Part shown: positions 36,102 through 45,119 of the stretch, in pieces
Layout of the letters: each line of letters begins with the position of its first letter
How positions within the stretch are numbered: position 1 is the stretch's first letter
NCBI GenBank assembly: GCA_018222965.1
Contig: JAAEZH010000010.1
Span: 79,826 to 143,825 of the forward strand
Direction: 5' to 3'
Length of the DNA: 64,000 nt
Source of the DNA: Bacteroidota bacterium
GTDB taxonomy: Bacteria; Bacteroidota; Bacteroidia; Chitinophagales; Saprospiraceae
Position numbers and translations under genes: made by a program
The notes under the pieces: model-generated
What the model saw: only the letters and a program-made list of their open reading frames with translations
What the model was told of the DNA's origin: nothing
The model's database searches: none

Positions 36102-36650
36102 ATGGACGTTAAGGGTGGAAATGTATTATTGTCTGAACCGTTTATGCTTGATAGCAATTTCAAGCGGGCAGCCATCCTTTTGTGTGAACACAATCCGGAG
36201 GGCAGCCTTGGTTTCATTATGAACAAACCGCTGAATATGCGGATTGATGATTTGATCGCTGATTTTCCGGAGTTTGAAGCAGAAGTGTTTTTTGGCGGTC
36301 CGGTCCAAACGGATACCATCCATTATGTCCATAATTTAGGTGATTTACTGGATGATTCTGTCCAGGTGTCAAAAGGAATTTATTGGGGAGGTGATTTTGA
36401 GAAATTGAAATTCCTTATATCCAATAAGTTGGTAAAGCCCTACAGCATTCGTTTTTTCGTGGGCTATTCTGGATGGTCAGAAGGGCAATTAATCGATGAA
36501 ATGGATTACGGCTCCTGGGTTATGGCAGATATGCATCCCAATTATATTTTTAAATCTAAACCCGCAGAGCTCTGGAAGCTTATTATGGAAAACAAAGGCA
36601 ATGCCTACACGGTGATTGCTCAAATGCCTGACGGGATAAACTATAATTAG
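36102..36650 (+). CDS. YqgE/AlgH family protein (DUF179)
   Basis: 182 residues with the family pattern GNVLLSEPFMLDSNFKRAAILLCEHNPEGSLGFIMNKP, FFGGPVQTDTIHYVH and FVGYSGWSEGQL. Members are small cytoplasmic proteins of uncertain role, once linked to alginate regulation. Transcribed from its own promoter with a probable leaderless start, and closed by a strong bidirectional terminator after a 7-base microsatellite. Confidence 0.92.
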   Translation: MDVKGGNVLLSEPFMLDSNFKRAAILLCEHNPEGSLGFIMNKPLNMRIDDLIADFPEFEAEVFFGGPVQTDTIHYVHNLGDLLDDSVQVSKGIYWGGDFEKLKFLISNKLVKPYSIRFFVGYSGWSEGQLIDEMDYGSWVMADMHPNYIFKSKPAELWKLIMENKGNAYTVIAQMPDGINYN

Positions 36651-36680
36651 AGGATAGAGGATAGAGGATAGAGGATAGAG
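36651..36680. repeat. Seven-base microsatellite AGGATAG, four units
   Basis: AGGATAG repeated at 36651, 36658, 36665 and 36672, starting right after the YqgE stop codon. Confidence 0.9.
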
Positions 36681-36716
36681 AAAAAGCGGATCGGGAACTT
36701 CCCGATCCGCTTTTTT
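36681..36716. terminator. Bidirectional terminator
   Basis: AAAAAGCGGATCGGG, AACTT, CCCGATCCGCTTTTTT: a long perfect stem with A-run and T-run, serving the convergent YqgE and M23 genes. Confidence 0.92.
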
Positions 36717-36736
36717 CTTTTAAGTTTTGTTAGTTC

Positions 36737-38146
36737 TTAGCTTTTTTCTTTTTCTGCTTCATCGGTGTCGTGTTCAACCACAATATGTTTTACCTCAACC
36801 GTTTCCAGTTGTTTTAGATATTCATCCCGCACTTCGTAAAACGCTGGCAAAACTTCATCCGGAAGGGGAGCTGGTGGTGGAAATTCCAATTTCAGGTGAT
36901 TGACCTGTTTGCCATTTTTCCAGAAACGGAAACAAACGTGCGGGCCGGTTGCAAGACCGGTGGATCCTACATACCCGATGATTTGTCCTTGTTTTACATG
37001 TACACCAGGTGTAACGCCCGGAGCAAACTTTTGCATGTGGAGGTATTGGGTTTCGTAAGTCTTGTCGTGACGAATTTTTACATAGTTTCCATTCCCCCGG
37101 GTATAAGCTGCCTTACTGACTACACCATCACCGACTGCGAAGATCGGTGTTCCATAAGGGGCCGCATAATCCGTGCCGAGGTGCGGACGCCGGCGCTTTA
37201 AGATAGGGTGGAAACGATTTGGATTAAAGCCGGATGATATACGGGAGTATTTTACAGGGGCCTTGAGGAATCCTTTATTCATAGGACGGCCTTCCTGGTC
37301 GTAATATCCTTCGTGTTCTTCTGAGCCATCATACCAAATGGCGTAATAATTATTGTCGTAGTTGCGGTAATAGGCAGCATGTACTCTGCCTGCACCTACT
37401 TCTTGTCCTTCAATGTAGTTTTGCTCATAAACTACTTTAAATTCATCTCCTTTTTGCAGGTGGTGAAAGTCAATGGACCATTGCAGGGCATCTTCCATTT
37501 TGGAAGCTAATTCAAAGCTGAGGTCATTATCTACCATGGTTTGCCAGAGAGATGATTGGATAGAACCTCCGGCTGTTTGAATTCGTTTCTCAATTGGTCG
37601 TTTTACATGCTCAACCTGTAATTCATTTTTCAGATCGAATACATAATACTCGTAAACGCTCGGCTCATAAATAAAATAATCGGCGCGCAGGGAAGTATCT
37701 TTCGTCAGGATCATATAGGGTTTCCCGGCTCGAAGATTTCGAATGTCAAATACCTCTTTTGAGTTTTGTGCCAACTGATCAACAGCGGCATAATCGACAT
37801 GATAGCGCCCCAGAATATCGCCCAAAAATTCGTTGGGTTGTATCATGGCCTCAATGCTTACAAATGTATCGAGGGCAAAGCCATATTTTAGGGTAGGTTC
37901 TACAATCGGAAATTCTCCCAGGTCAACTTCCGGAACGGCAGCTGCTAAAGAGGATTGCGCTTTACTTTGTTTGAAAAAATAGCTGAATGCCACTCCGCAA
38001 ACGATTGCTGCCAACACCCAAATTCCTGTTTTTAAAATTGGATTGGGTTTAGGTGAGGATTTGGTATTACTCACAGTATTGTTTTTTGTCAGATTTGTCA
38101 ACTTATCCGAAAATTTTGATTTTCGGGTTCCTCCTTTTTCTTTCAA
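36737..38146 (-). CDS. M23 (LytM-type) peptidase, membrane anchored
   Basis: Peptidoglycan endopeptidase family or an inactive regulator of it. One membrane helix (ILKTGIWVLAAIVCGVAFSYF) anchors a periplasmic region with a LysM/OapA-like middle part and a C-terminal M23 domain: HLGTDYAAPYGTPIFAVGDG (zinc His and Asp), YLHM, and GPHVCFRF where the usual HxH is His-Val-Cys. The His zinc ligand is thus replaced by Cys. The start is uncertain: the frame opens with TTG at 38164, but that codon lies inside a TATATTTG box, so I chose TTG at 38146; GTG at 38074 is also possible and still leaves the membrane helix complete. Confidence 0.85.
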   Translation of the reverse strand: MKEKGGTRKSKFSDKLTNLTKNNTVSNTKSSPKPNPILKTGIWVLAAIVCGVAFSYFFKQSKAQSSLAAAVPEVDLGEFPIVEPTLKYGFALDTFVSIEAMIQPNEFLGDILGRYHVDYAAVDQLAQNSKEVFDIRNLRAGKPYMILTKDTSLRADYFIYEPSVYEYYVFDLKNELQVEHVKRPIEKRIQTAGGSIQSSLWQTMVDNDLSFELASKMEDALQWSIDFHHLQKGDEFKVVYEQNYIEGQEVGAGRVHAAYYRNYDNNYYAIWYDGSEEHEGYYDQEGRPMNKGFLKAPVKYSRISSGFNPNRFHPILKRRRPHLGTDYAAPYGTPIFAVGDGVVSKAAYTRGNGNYVKIRHDKTYETQYLHMQKFAPGVTPGVHVKQGQIIGYVGSTGLATGPHVCFRFWKNGKQVNHLKLEFPPPAPLPDEVLPAFYEVRDEYLKQLETVEVKHIVVEHDTDEAEKEKS

Positions 38147-38161
38147 TGGGATTGAGATTTG

Positions 38162-38169
38162 CAAATATA
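38162..38169 (-). promoter_or_regulatory. -7 box of the M23 peptidase gene
   Basis: TATATTTG on the minus strand (38169-38162). No clear -33 element. It overlaps the first TTG of the frame and so helps place the start downstream. Confidence 0.4.
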
Positions 38170-38209
38170 GAATCCAGCAGCGCCTTCACCTAACAGAAAG
38201 TGTTAAAAA

Positions 38210-38815
38210 TCAGGCTTTTTTGGTCATTCTGAACAAGAGTTCGTTCCCGGCACGGGGTTTTATGGAGTAGGGACTGGTTTTCATTTCCAAAATATTAAAA
38301 AATGGAGAAAATAATTTTTGATATTCTTCCTGGCTTCCGCCGAATGGAGGGCCGTCTCCGGGAATATCCACACCAAAGAGTAAACCGCCAATCTGCCCGT
38401 CTTCTAATAACAATTCGTGGGCTTTTTTTACATAGCCTGCCCGTTGATCCGGATTTATAGCACAAAAGAAGGTTTGTTCCAGTATAAAATTAAAGGAGCC
38501 ATTTAATTCAAAAAAATCACACACCAACAATTGTTGTTCGGGAAATGCAGGCAAGGCTTTCTTTACGGCTTCAATAGCTGCTTCAGCCCAATCGCAAACA
38601 AAGACGTTTTTGAATCCATTTTCAAACAAATACAAGGCATCATGGGCCAGCCCTGCACCGGGAATTAATATCCGATCTTCCGGTTGCATGTGTTCCCGGG
38701 CCAGATAGACAAGAGAAGGAGAGGGGGTACCCAGATCCCAGGGGGTATCCGAGTCGAGATACCGTTCATTCCAATAGTCGGCATCAAGTTTGTTTGGCAT
38801 CGGATATGTTTTCAC
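38210..38815 (-). CDS. Thiopurine S-methyltransferase-like SAM methyltransferase
   Basis: 201 residues resembling the TPMT family: DYWNERYLDSDTPWDLGTPSPSL at the N-terminus, SAM-binding ILIPGAGLAHDALYLFENGF, VCDWAEAA, CDFFEL and LEQTFFCAINPDQR. Substrates of bacterial members include thiols and chalcogens; this one is unknown. ATG at 38800 is an alternative to 38815. Either start overlaps the end of the upstream CNNM/CBS gene, so the two are probably translated from one message. Confidence 0.85.
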   Translation of the reverse strand: MKTYPMPNKLDADYWNERYLDSDTPWDLGTPSPSLVYLAREHMQPEDRILIPGAGLAHDALYLFENGFKNVFVCDWAEAAIEAVKKALPAFPEQQLLVCDFFELNGSFNFILEQTFFCAINPDQRAGYVKKAHELLLEDGQIGGLLFGVDIPGDGPPFGGSQEEYQKLFSPFFNILEMKTSPYSIKPRAGNELLFRMTKKA

Positions 38816-39920
38816 CAGCTTCGTCAGCCTTTGGTTCTTCCGTGTTTTCTACTTCGCCATCTTCCGGAATGATACCAAGCGCTTTGGCTCGTTTTTCCCA
38901 GTTTTTCCGGGCGAGTAATTGCATATCATCGATGTTGTCCATTTCGTCGACAATCTCCATGCCAAGCAGGGTTTCAATAAGATCCTCCATGGTAACTATA
39001 CCGGCCATCCCTCCAAATTCATCTACAACCAATGCCAACTGTTCGCGTTTTTCCATAAATGCATTAAACAGACGCGGGAGGAGCAAAGCTTCATTTACAA
39101 CCAGAACCTCCCGGCGAATATCCAGAAGCTTCGCATCACCTTCTTCCTTTACCAGCTTATCCAGCAATTTATCTTTTAGAAAAAAGCCGGTAATATGGTC
39201 TTTGCTGTCACTGAAAACGGGAATTCTGGAAAAGGGTATACGCTGATGGTTGGTATAAAATTCCTTGATGGTCTGGTTTTCGTCGGCCGCCAGAACGACG
39301 GTACGAGGGGTCATAATATCCTTTGCCCGGATCCGCTCAAAACGAAGCAGGTTTTGAATAATGAGAGATTCCCCTTCTTCAAAGATACCGGATTCTGCCC
39401 CGATTTCTGCCATAGCTGAAAAATCCGATCGCGTGAAAATACTTTTGGATTTGTCTTTTTTTAGTGCCCGGGTAATAAACTGGCTTATCCAAACGAGCGG
39501 ATACAATATAATAATGATTACTCGCAGGGAAATAACCGTAAATTTCATTAGCCGTTGCCAATAGTTGGCTCCCAGTGTTTTCGGAATGATTTCCGATAAT
39601 AATAAAATGGCCAGGGTCATGGCTACCGGGACAATTACAGCAGACATGAAAGGATTCGTGTTCTCCCAAATCTTAACCGCCTGAGCACCCACCCCTATAG
39701 CACCAACTGTGTGTGCAATGGTATTAAGCGTCAGGATTGCTGCCAGCGGACGATCAATGTTATCCTTATAAGACTTTAGCAGCAAGCCTACAGCTGTACC
39801 TTTCTTATAATTTATTTCTACCTGAGAAGGCGGTATACTAAGCAAGACGGCTTCCCAAATCGAACATAAAAAGGAGAATATGATGGAAACCAGAAAAAAG
39901 AGTATCAACAGTCCGTACAT
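38784..39920 (-). CDS. CNNM/CBS-domain membrane protein (hemolysin C-like)
   Basis: 378 residues. The N-terminal DUF21/CNNM transmembrane domain (LLILFFLVSIIFSFLCSIWEAVLLS, AILTLNTIAHTVGAIGVGAQ, VPVAMTLAILLLSEIIPKTLGA, VIIIILYPLVWISQFI) is followed by two CBS domains (DIMTPRTVVLAADENQTI; LALVVDEFGGMAGIVTMEDLIE). An acidic tail replaces the usual CorC/HlyC C-terminal domain. Relatives transport or sense magnesium or cobalt. TATATTTG lies 4 bases before the ATG, suggesting a leaderless transcript. Confidence 0.92.
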   Translation of the reverse strand: MYGLLILFFLVSIIFSFLCSIWEAVLLSIPPSQVEINYKKGTAVGLLLKSYKDNIDRPLAAILTLNTIAHTVGAIGVGAQAVKIWENTNPFMSAVIVPVAMTLAILLLSEIIPKTLGANYWQRLMKFTVISLRVIIIILYPLVWISQFITRALKKDKSKSIFTRSDFSAMAEIGAESGIFEEGESLIIQNLLRFERIRAKDIMTPRTVVLAADENQTIKEFYTNHQRIPFSRIPVFSDSKDHITGFFLKDKLLDKLVKEEGDAKLLDIRREVLVVNEALLLPRLFNAFMEKREQLALVVDEFGGMAGIVTMEDLIETLLGMEIVDEMDNIDDMQLLARKNWEKRAKALGIIPEDGEVENTEEPKADEAGENISDAKQT

Positions 39921-39924
39921 GCTA

Positions 39925-39932
39925 CAAATATA
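39925..39932 (-). promoter_or_regulatory. -7 box of the CNNM/CBS gene
   Basis: TATATTTG (39932-39925) directly upstream of the ATG at 39920. The -33 element is not obvious. Confidence 0.45.
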
Positions 39933-40038
39933 TAGAAGATGTTTAAACTTTCTGATGGAGATTCATTACTTCCGAATTTAATCCGCCATTCGGCTTGACC
40001 GATCCGGCTGAAAGCCAAAAAGTCAGAGAGGAATTCTT

Positions 40039-40046
40039 TACCTTTG
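40039..40046 (+). promoter_or_regulatory. -7 box ahead of purM
   Basis: TACCTTTG, 16 bases before the ATG at 40063. No -33 TTG at the expected distance. Confidence 0.4.
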
Positions 40047-40062
40047 CCGGAAATTTTCACCG

Positions 40063-41241
40063 ATGTCTGACGAACAGTATAAGTACAGCCTTCGCGGGGT
40101 TTCTGCAACAAAAAGTGAGGTTCACGCAGCTATCAAAGGATTAGATAAAGGCCTGTTTCCACTGGCTTTTTGTAAAATCCTGCCCGATATAGCTGCCGGA
40201 GATGAAAACTGGTGTAACCTGATGCATGCCGATACCGCAGGTACCAAAACCAGTCTTGCTTATATGTATTGGAAGGAGACAGGCGATTTGAGTGTTTGGG
40301 ATGGCATTGCACAGGATTCTATCGTCATGAATTTGGACGACATGGCCTGTGTTGGCTGTGTTGATGATATTATGCTTTCTTCCACCATCGGTCGAAATAA
40401 GAATTTGATAACGGGGGAGGTGATTGCAAAGCTTATTCAGGCCACCACAAAATTTGCAGAGAATATGGCCTCCATGGGGATGAAATTGCATCTCGCCGGT
40501 GGCGAAACGGCTGATGTTGGAGATATTGTACGAACCGTGGATGTAGGCTATACGGCCTTTGCCAGATTGAAACGGAAAGACCTTATTGTAAATGATATCA
40601 AACCGGGAGATGTGATTGTAGGATGGTCTTCCTCCGGAAAAGCCTCTTATGAAGATGCGTATAACGGAGGGATGGGGTCCAACGGATTAACCTCTGCCCG
40701 TCATGATGTTTTATCTAAGATTTACCTGGAGAAATATCCGGACTCCTGCGATCCGAATACACCCGAAGAGGTTTTATATACCGGAACTAAAAAACTCACA
40801 GACACCCTTACTATCGATGGGGAAGAAATTACGGTTGGCAAACTGATCCTGTCGCCAACACGGACCTATATTCCACCGATCCGAAAGCTGCTGGAAGGCG
40901 GCCGTGAATCCATTCATGGTATGATCCATTGTACGGGGGGCGGACAGGCTAAAGTGCTGAAGTTTATCGAAAATGTTCGGGTCGTTAAAAATGATCTGTT
41001 TGAGGTGCCACCCTTGTTTAAACTGATTCAGAAAGAATCGGGAACCAACTGGCAGGAAATGTATCAGGTCTTCAATATGGGACACCGCCTGGAAGTTTAT
41101 CTGCCTGAGGCAGAGGCTGCCCGGGCCATTGATGCAGCCAAAGCCTATAACATTGATGCCAAAGTGATAGGATATGTCGAGGAAGCGGAGAAACCAGAAG
41201 TTAGAATAGAATCCGAATTTGGAACCTTTACCTACAATTAG
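40063..41241 (+). CDS. purM: Phosphoribosylformylglycinamidine cyclo-ligase (AIR synthetase)
   Basis: Fifth step of purine synthesis: FGAM plus ATP to AIR. The 392-residue Bacteroidota form contains the ATP/dimer segment MHADTAGTKTSLAYMYW, MNLDDMACVGCVDDIMLSSTIGRN, LAGGETADVGDIV, GWSSSGKASYEDAYNGGMGSNGLT and MIHCTGGGQAKVLKF. It is longer than the E. coli enzyme, which is normal for this phylum. purB follows 45 bases later, so two purine steps are adjacent. Confidence 0.94.
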   Translation: MSDEQYKYSLRGVSATKSEVHAAIKGLDKGLFPLAFCKILPDIAAGDENWCNLMHADTAGTKTSLAYMYWKETGDLSVWDGIAQDSIVMNLDDMACVGCVDDIMLSSTIGRNKNLITGEVIAKLIQATTKFAENMASMGMKLHLAGGETADVGDIVRTVDVGYTAFARLKRKDLIVNDIKPGDVIVGWSSSGKASYEDAYNGGMGSNGLTSARHDVLSKIYLEKYPDSCDPNTPEEVLYTGTKKLTDTLTIDGEEITVGKLILSPTRTYIPPIRKLLEGGRESIHGMIHCTGGGQAKVLKFIENVRVVKNDLFEVPPLFKLIQKESGTNWQEMYQVFNMGHRLEVYLPEAEAARAIDAAKAYNIDAKVIGYVEEAEKPEVRIESEFGTFTYN

Positions 41242-41286
41242 TGTTTCAAAGCTATTCCTCCTGACCAGTACACACAAAAAAATTAC

Positions 41287-42621
41287 ATGCTTAAAGCTAT
41301 CTCACCTATCGATGGCCGCTATGCCGCTAAAACGGCTGAATTGGCTCCCTTTTTTTCAGAATTCGCGCTTATCCGCTATCGGGTATTCATAGAAGTTCAA
41401 TATTTCCGGGCTTTATGTGAATTGCCGTTGCCCCAACTCAAAGACGTACCAAATTCTGCGCTCAATGAATTGGAGCGGGTTATAAATCAATTTACGGAGG
41501 AAGACGCTCAATCCATTAAGGATATTGAGAAAACCACAAACCACGATGTAAAGGCGGTGGAGTATTTTCTCAAAAAACACTTTGATCGACTCGGATTGGA
41601 GCCATACAAGGAATTTGTCCACTTTGGATTGACTTCTCAGGATATTAATAATACGGCCACTCCATTAATGCTAAAACACGGTTTGGAGCAGGTGTGTATC
41701 CCGGCCCTGGAAGACGTGATGGGAGATCTTAGATCCCTGGCCGAAGAATGGAAGGATCAGCCAATGCTCGCCCGAACACATGGCCAACCGGCCTCACCTA
41801 CATTGCTTGGAAAGGAAATAATGGTGTTTATTGTCCGACTGGAGGAACAACTAAAGCAACTGCAGCAAATCAGCCACCGTGCAAAATTTGGCGGAGCAAC
41901 CGGCAATATGAATGCCCACTATGTGGCTTATCCCGATAATGACTGGCACGGTTTTGCCAAATCCTTTGTAACAGGCTATTTGGGATTAGAGCGTAGTTTT
42001 CCAACCACACAGATCGAACATTACGACAATTTGGCGGCTGTTTTTCATGCGCTTTCGCGAATAAACACCATTCTTTTGGATCTCTGCCGGGATGTTTGGA
42101 CCTATATATCCATGGACTATTTCAAGCAGAAAACGGTCAAGGGTGAAATTGGGTCGAGTGCCATGCCACATAAGGTAAACCCTATTGACTTCGAGAATGC
42201 AGAAGGGAATTTAGGTATAGCCAATGCCATTTATGAACATCTGGCAGCCAAATTACCTGTTTCCCGTCTCCAGCGCGATCTGACAGACAGTACGGTATCG
42301 CGAAATATCGGAGTGCCTGTAGGTCATAGCCTGATTGCTTACAAAGCGGTACGGAAAGGTTTGTCGAAACTCTTGTTGAATGCCGATAAGCTGAATGCTG
42401 ACCTGGAGGCAAATTGGGCCGTGGTGGCAGAAGCTATTCAAAACATTTTGCGCCGGGAAGGGTATCCAAATCCGTATGAGGCCCTGTTGGAACTTACCCG
42501 GGGAAAGGATGGAATCAATCAGAGAAGTATCCACAATTTTATCAATGGCCTAAAGGTCAGCGATGGTGTTAAACAAGAATTACACTCCCTGACACCTGCT
42601 AATTACGTGGGCCGGTATTGA
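41287..42621 (+). CDS. purB: Adenylosuccinate lyase
   Basis: Cleaves SAICAR and adenylosuccinate in purine synthesis. 444 residues of the E. coli-like subfamily: AISPIDGRYAAKTAELAPFFSEFALIRYR, KTTNHDVKAVEYF, FGLTSQDINNTA, ARTHGQPASPTLLGKE and the superfamily signature GEIGSSAMPHKVNPIDFENAEGN. Its last 23 bases overlap the convergent T9SS cargo gene. Confidence 0.96.
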   Translation: MLKAISPIDGRYAAKTAELAPFFSEFALIRYRVFIEVQYFRALCELPLPQLKDVPNSALNELERVINQFTEEDAQSIKDIEKTTNHDVKAVEYFLKKHFDRLGLEPYKEFVHFGLTSQDINNTATPLMLKHGLEQVCIPALEDVMGDLRSLAEEWKDQPMLARTHGQPASPTLLGKEIMVFIVRLEEQLKQLQQISHRAKFGGATGNMNAHYVAYPDNDWHGFAKSFVTGYLGLERSFPTTQIEHYDNLAAVFHALSRINTILLDLCRDVWTYISMDYFKQKTVKGEIGSSAMPHKVNPIDFENAEGNLGIANAIYEHLAAKLPVSRLQRDLTDSTVSRNIGVPVGHSLIAYKAVRKGLSKLLLNADKLNADLEANWAVVAEAIQNILRREGYPNPYEALLELTRGKDGINQRSIHNFINGLKVSDGVKQELHSLTPANYVGRY

Positions 42622-43834
42622 TCCATTTTAGGACTTCCCTGCGTTCCTCATTTTTCAGAATGACCAGATACATGGATGGTGGCAGGTAGGTGTTTAAACA
42701 CTTTTCCTCCAACCCTTCTTGTTCGAATACAAGTCTTCCGTTTAGATCATATATTTTTAATTGGGTTTGCTTAGCTATTGATTGGCCTTCGACAGTTTCA
42801 ATACAAAGCTGCTGTGATCCGGGATTCGGCGAAAGCCGGAATAAAGCTTCAGCGTAAATTTGCTTTGTAGATACAAGACCATCGGTCCATTGGCCTACCT
42901 CAAATTTCAATAGCTTCTGCGGATAGGAAAGGAAGTTTTCACTGCTGATAAATCCGCTTCCCGCTCTGGTGAAAACCAAGCCCTCCGGCTGACTATTCTC
43001 GCTGGCGAATCCAAGATTGATCCTTCGTTTATTGCCATTGAGTAATTTGTGTCCGGCGTAATCAAACAACAGCCACATGGCGGCATTCCCGGTAACGGGG
43101 TTCCAACCCAACAATAAAATCTCGCCTGTTTCAGATTTGTCTGCAGCCGTAATCAATAAATTGGCGTCAAGAGAATCGCGCAACCAGGCTGTTTGTTCCC
43201 CTGGCTCAGCTGCCAGCACATAATGTTTGGTTTTGTAATCCAGCCAGTGTTTGGTAAACAAATGCAGGCTGTCATTGTGAAACAATACGGCTTCACAATC
43301 GAAATTCGTGGCAAAAGGCGCACTGCTAAAGTCGGTCTGGTCTTCATACGAAAACTGAATGGCATCTGCATTGGCAATACTGCCCGACATATCGGATTGT
43401 AAGATGCGGTAGATGACCAAATCCTGGCGGTTGCCTGAATTATTCCCAAAGTCTGCTATATAAATATAGATTTGATCCTGGGCCAGATCCTCCCAGTCAA
43501 TATTAATGGCAGTGGCGATATTCAGGTCCTGAAGAATATTGCCATTGAGGCTGTCGATTCGGTATAGCTCGTCTTCATTGCCGCCGTCGTTGTGGGTCCA
43601 CAGTTTTCCATCAATAAAAGCTAAACCGGAGGATTCTATCAATTCAGGAGGAAGAGTGGTCACCTGCTCAAGGGCTAAACTGGTAGGTGGGTATTCACAG
43701 CTCCCATCGTTTTCTGTTGCATCCGGGTCATAATTGACAGCTTCGGGGTCTGTACAGCCGGACTGGCCGTATAAGTCACTGAAAGTCAGAAAGGTAATAG
43801 CTCCTATAGAAAATATCAGCCAGGGTTTTCTCAT
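42599..43834 (-). CDS. T9SS-secreted protein with calcium-binding N-terminus and propeller-like body
   Basis: From ATG at 43834 the protein has 411 residues; the frame extends to 43978 without a signal peptide, so the inner start is preferred (MRKPWLIFSIGAITFLTFSD). The mature start, CTDPEAVNYDPDATENDGSCEY, is a calcium-binding repeat frequent in Bacteroidota exoproteins. The body (LIESSGLAFIDGKLWTHNDGGNE, IYIADFGNNSGNRQDLVIYRI) resembles beta-propeller proteins. The tail is a type A sorting domain (FRLSPNPGSQQLCIE, PPSMYLVILKNEERREVLKWI). Its LSPNP codons fall on a dispersed palindromic word. Confidence 0.8.
   Translation of the reverse strand: MRKPWLIFSIGAITFLTFSDLYGQSGCTDPEAVNYDPDATENDGSCEYPPTSLALEQVTTLPPELIESSGLAFIDGKLWTHNDGGNEDELYRIDSLNGNILQDLNIATAINIDWEDLAQDQIYIYIADFGNNSGNRQDLVIYRILQSDMSGSIANADAIQFSYEDQTDFSSAPFATNFDCEAVLFHNDSLHLFTKHWLDYKTKHYVLAAEPGEQTAWLRDSLDANLLITAADKSETGEILLLGWNPVTGNAAMWLLFDYAGHKLLNGNKRRINLGFASENSQPEGLVFTRAGSGFISSENFLSYPQKLLKFEVGQWTDGLVSTKQIYAEALFRLSPNPGSQQLCIETVEGQSIAKQTQLKIYDLNGRLVFEQEGLEEKCLNTYLPPSMYLVILKNEERREVLKWINTGPRN
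42824..42838. repeat. Dispersed palindromic word encoding the T9SS LSPNP motif
   Basis: ATTCGGCGAAAGCCG; on the gene strand CTTTCGCCGAAT reads Leu-Ser-Pro-Asn. Confidence 0.75.
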
Positions 43835-43981
43835 TGAAATACTTTGTCGCATGTCAGCTATGGATGTAATTGTGCGCTTAATGTAATTCAATTTTTTTAT
43901 TTTGCCGACCGTGCCAAATCCCTTTGAAATACAGGCGTCAAATATCGCTTCAAAGGATGAAAAAAGGTATAGCGACATATA

Positions 43982-45037
43982 GTGAAATACATACCCGTTA
44001 TTGTAATATCATTGCTGGTGGTCACGCTCTTGTTTGGCCCCTGGAAGATCCCGTATGGTTTTCGTACGGCAGCCCGCATTATGCCTGTTCAGGCCTGGGA
44101 GTTGATTCAATACCCGGATGGGTCCATGATGAGCCGCTGGCATGATAACCGACTGGATGGGATTAAAGATCAGCAATTGTACCAGTTTGATCGTGGAGAT
44201 GTGATCCACATGGAATACCAACTGGATTCCCTGTCAGAAAACTGGGTGCCTGCCGATTACGAGGTGGTAGCTATTGAGAGCAACAGGCTTTCGGAGCAAT
44301 TACTCGGAGTAAGTACCCAGTTACAGCAGCAACGCGCTTTGCTCAATGTGGACAGGATAGGACAAAAACCACAAACTCTGGAACGTCTGGAGGAGGAGGT
44401 CCGGCTGGCTCGACAAACCCGCACCTTGCTCGTAAAACAAAAAGCTCGCCAGACGGAACTATTGGCAGAAGGACTAAGCTCCGTTGCTCAATTTGAACAA
44501 GTAGAAAATGCCCTTGCCGAAGCTGATTTGCGCGTGGAGGTGGCTGAAAAAGCCCTGGTAGAAGCTCGTGCCGGAGAAAAACCCGAACAAATTGAGTGGA
44601 TAGAAACCCGTATAAATGCGCTTCAAACAACGGCCGAATTTCTCGAGGGTAAAGAGGCCTTATATTCTGTTGTTTGTCCCATCGCAGGAAGCTGGCGTCG
44701 CGAAATGGATCTGGATGGAGCAGAGCATTTATGGGTAGAAGACACCACCGCTGCTGTCGTACAAATACCCGTGCGGGAGCGTGACCTTGCCATTATGCAG
44801 GATAGCTTCCAACTGGTCATTATGGAAGGAGATCGGGAACTGCGATTTGATATTCTCCAGTGGAAAAAACAGGGGCCAAGGTCTATCCTCAACAACGAAC
44901 AGGTGCAATGGGTGAAGTTGACCGTGCCCGGTCTTAAATGTGTCTGGATTGACGGCAAACCGGTTCCCTGTCGAATAGAATCCGGAGAAGTAAGTGTTCT
45001 GAAATACCTGGAGGAAGCCTTTGAGTGGAGGTGGTAG
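43982..45037 (+). CDS. Membrane-fusion (HlyD-like) protein with long coiled coil
   Basis: 351 residues from GTG at 43982. One N-terminal membrane helix (VIVISLLVVTLLFGPWKI), a short beta region, a helical hairpin of about 130 residues (LLGVSTQLQQQRALLNV through LEEEVRLARQTRTLLVKQKARQTELLAEGLSS, VEKALVEARAGEKPEQIE) and a C-terminal beta part (YSVVCPIAGSWRREMDLDG). This order is that of periplasmic adaptor proteins, but no transporter gene is adjacent. The next genes are a VTC-domain protein and DUF4956 in the same direction. Substrate and partner unknown. Confidence 0.65.
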   Translation: MKYIPVIVISLLVVTLLFGPWKIPYGFRTAARIMPVQAWELIQYPDGSMMSRWHDNRLDGIKDQQLYQFDRGDVIHMEYQLDSLSENWVPADYEVVAIESNRLSEQLLGVSTQLQQQRALLNVDRIGQKPQTLERLEEEVRLARQTRTLLVKQKARQTELLAEGLSSVAQFEQVENALAEADLRVEVAEKALVEARAGEKPEQIEWIETRINALQTTAEFLEGKEALYSVVCPIAGSWRREMDLDGAEHLWVEDTTAAVVQIPVRERDLAIMQDSFQLVIMEGDRELRFDILQWKKQGPRSILNNEQVQWVKLTVPGLKCVWIDGKPVPCRIESGEVSVLKYLEEAFEWRW

Positions 45038-45119
45038 GGAAGTTGAGAGTTGAGAGATTAGAGTTTAGAGTTGACAGAAAGAAATTAAAAATTATTAACT
45101 AAAAACTATACACTAATAA

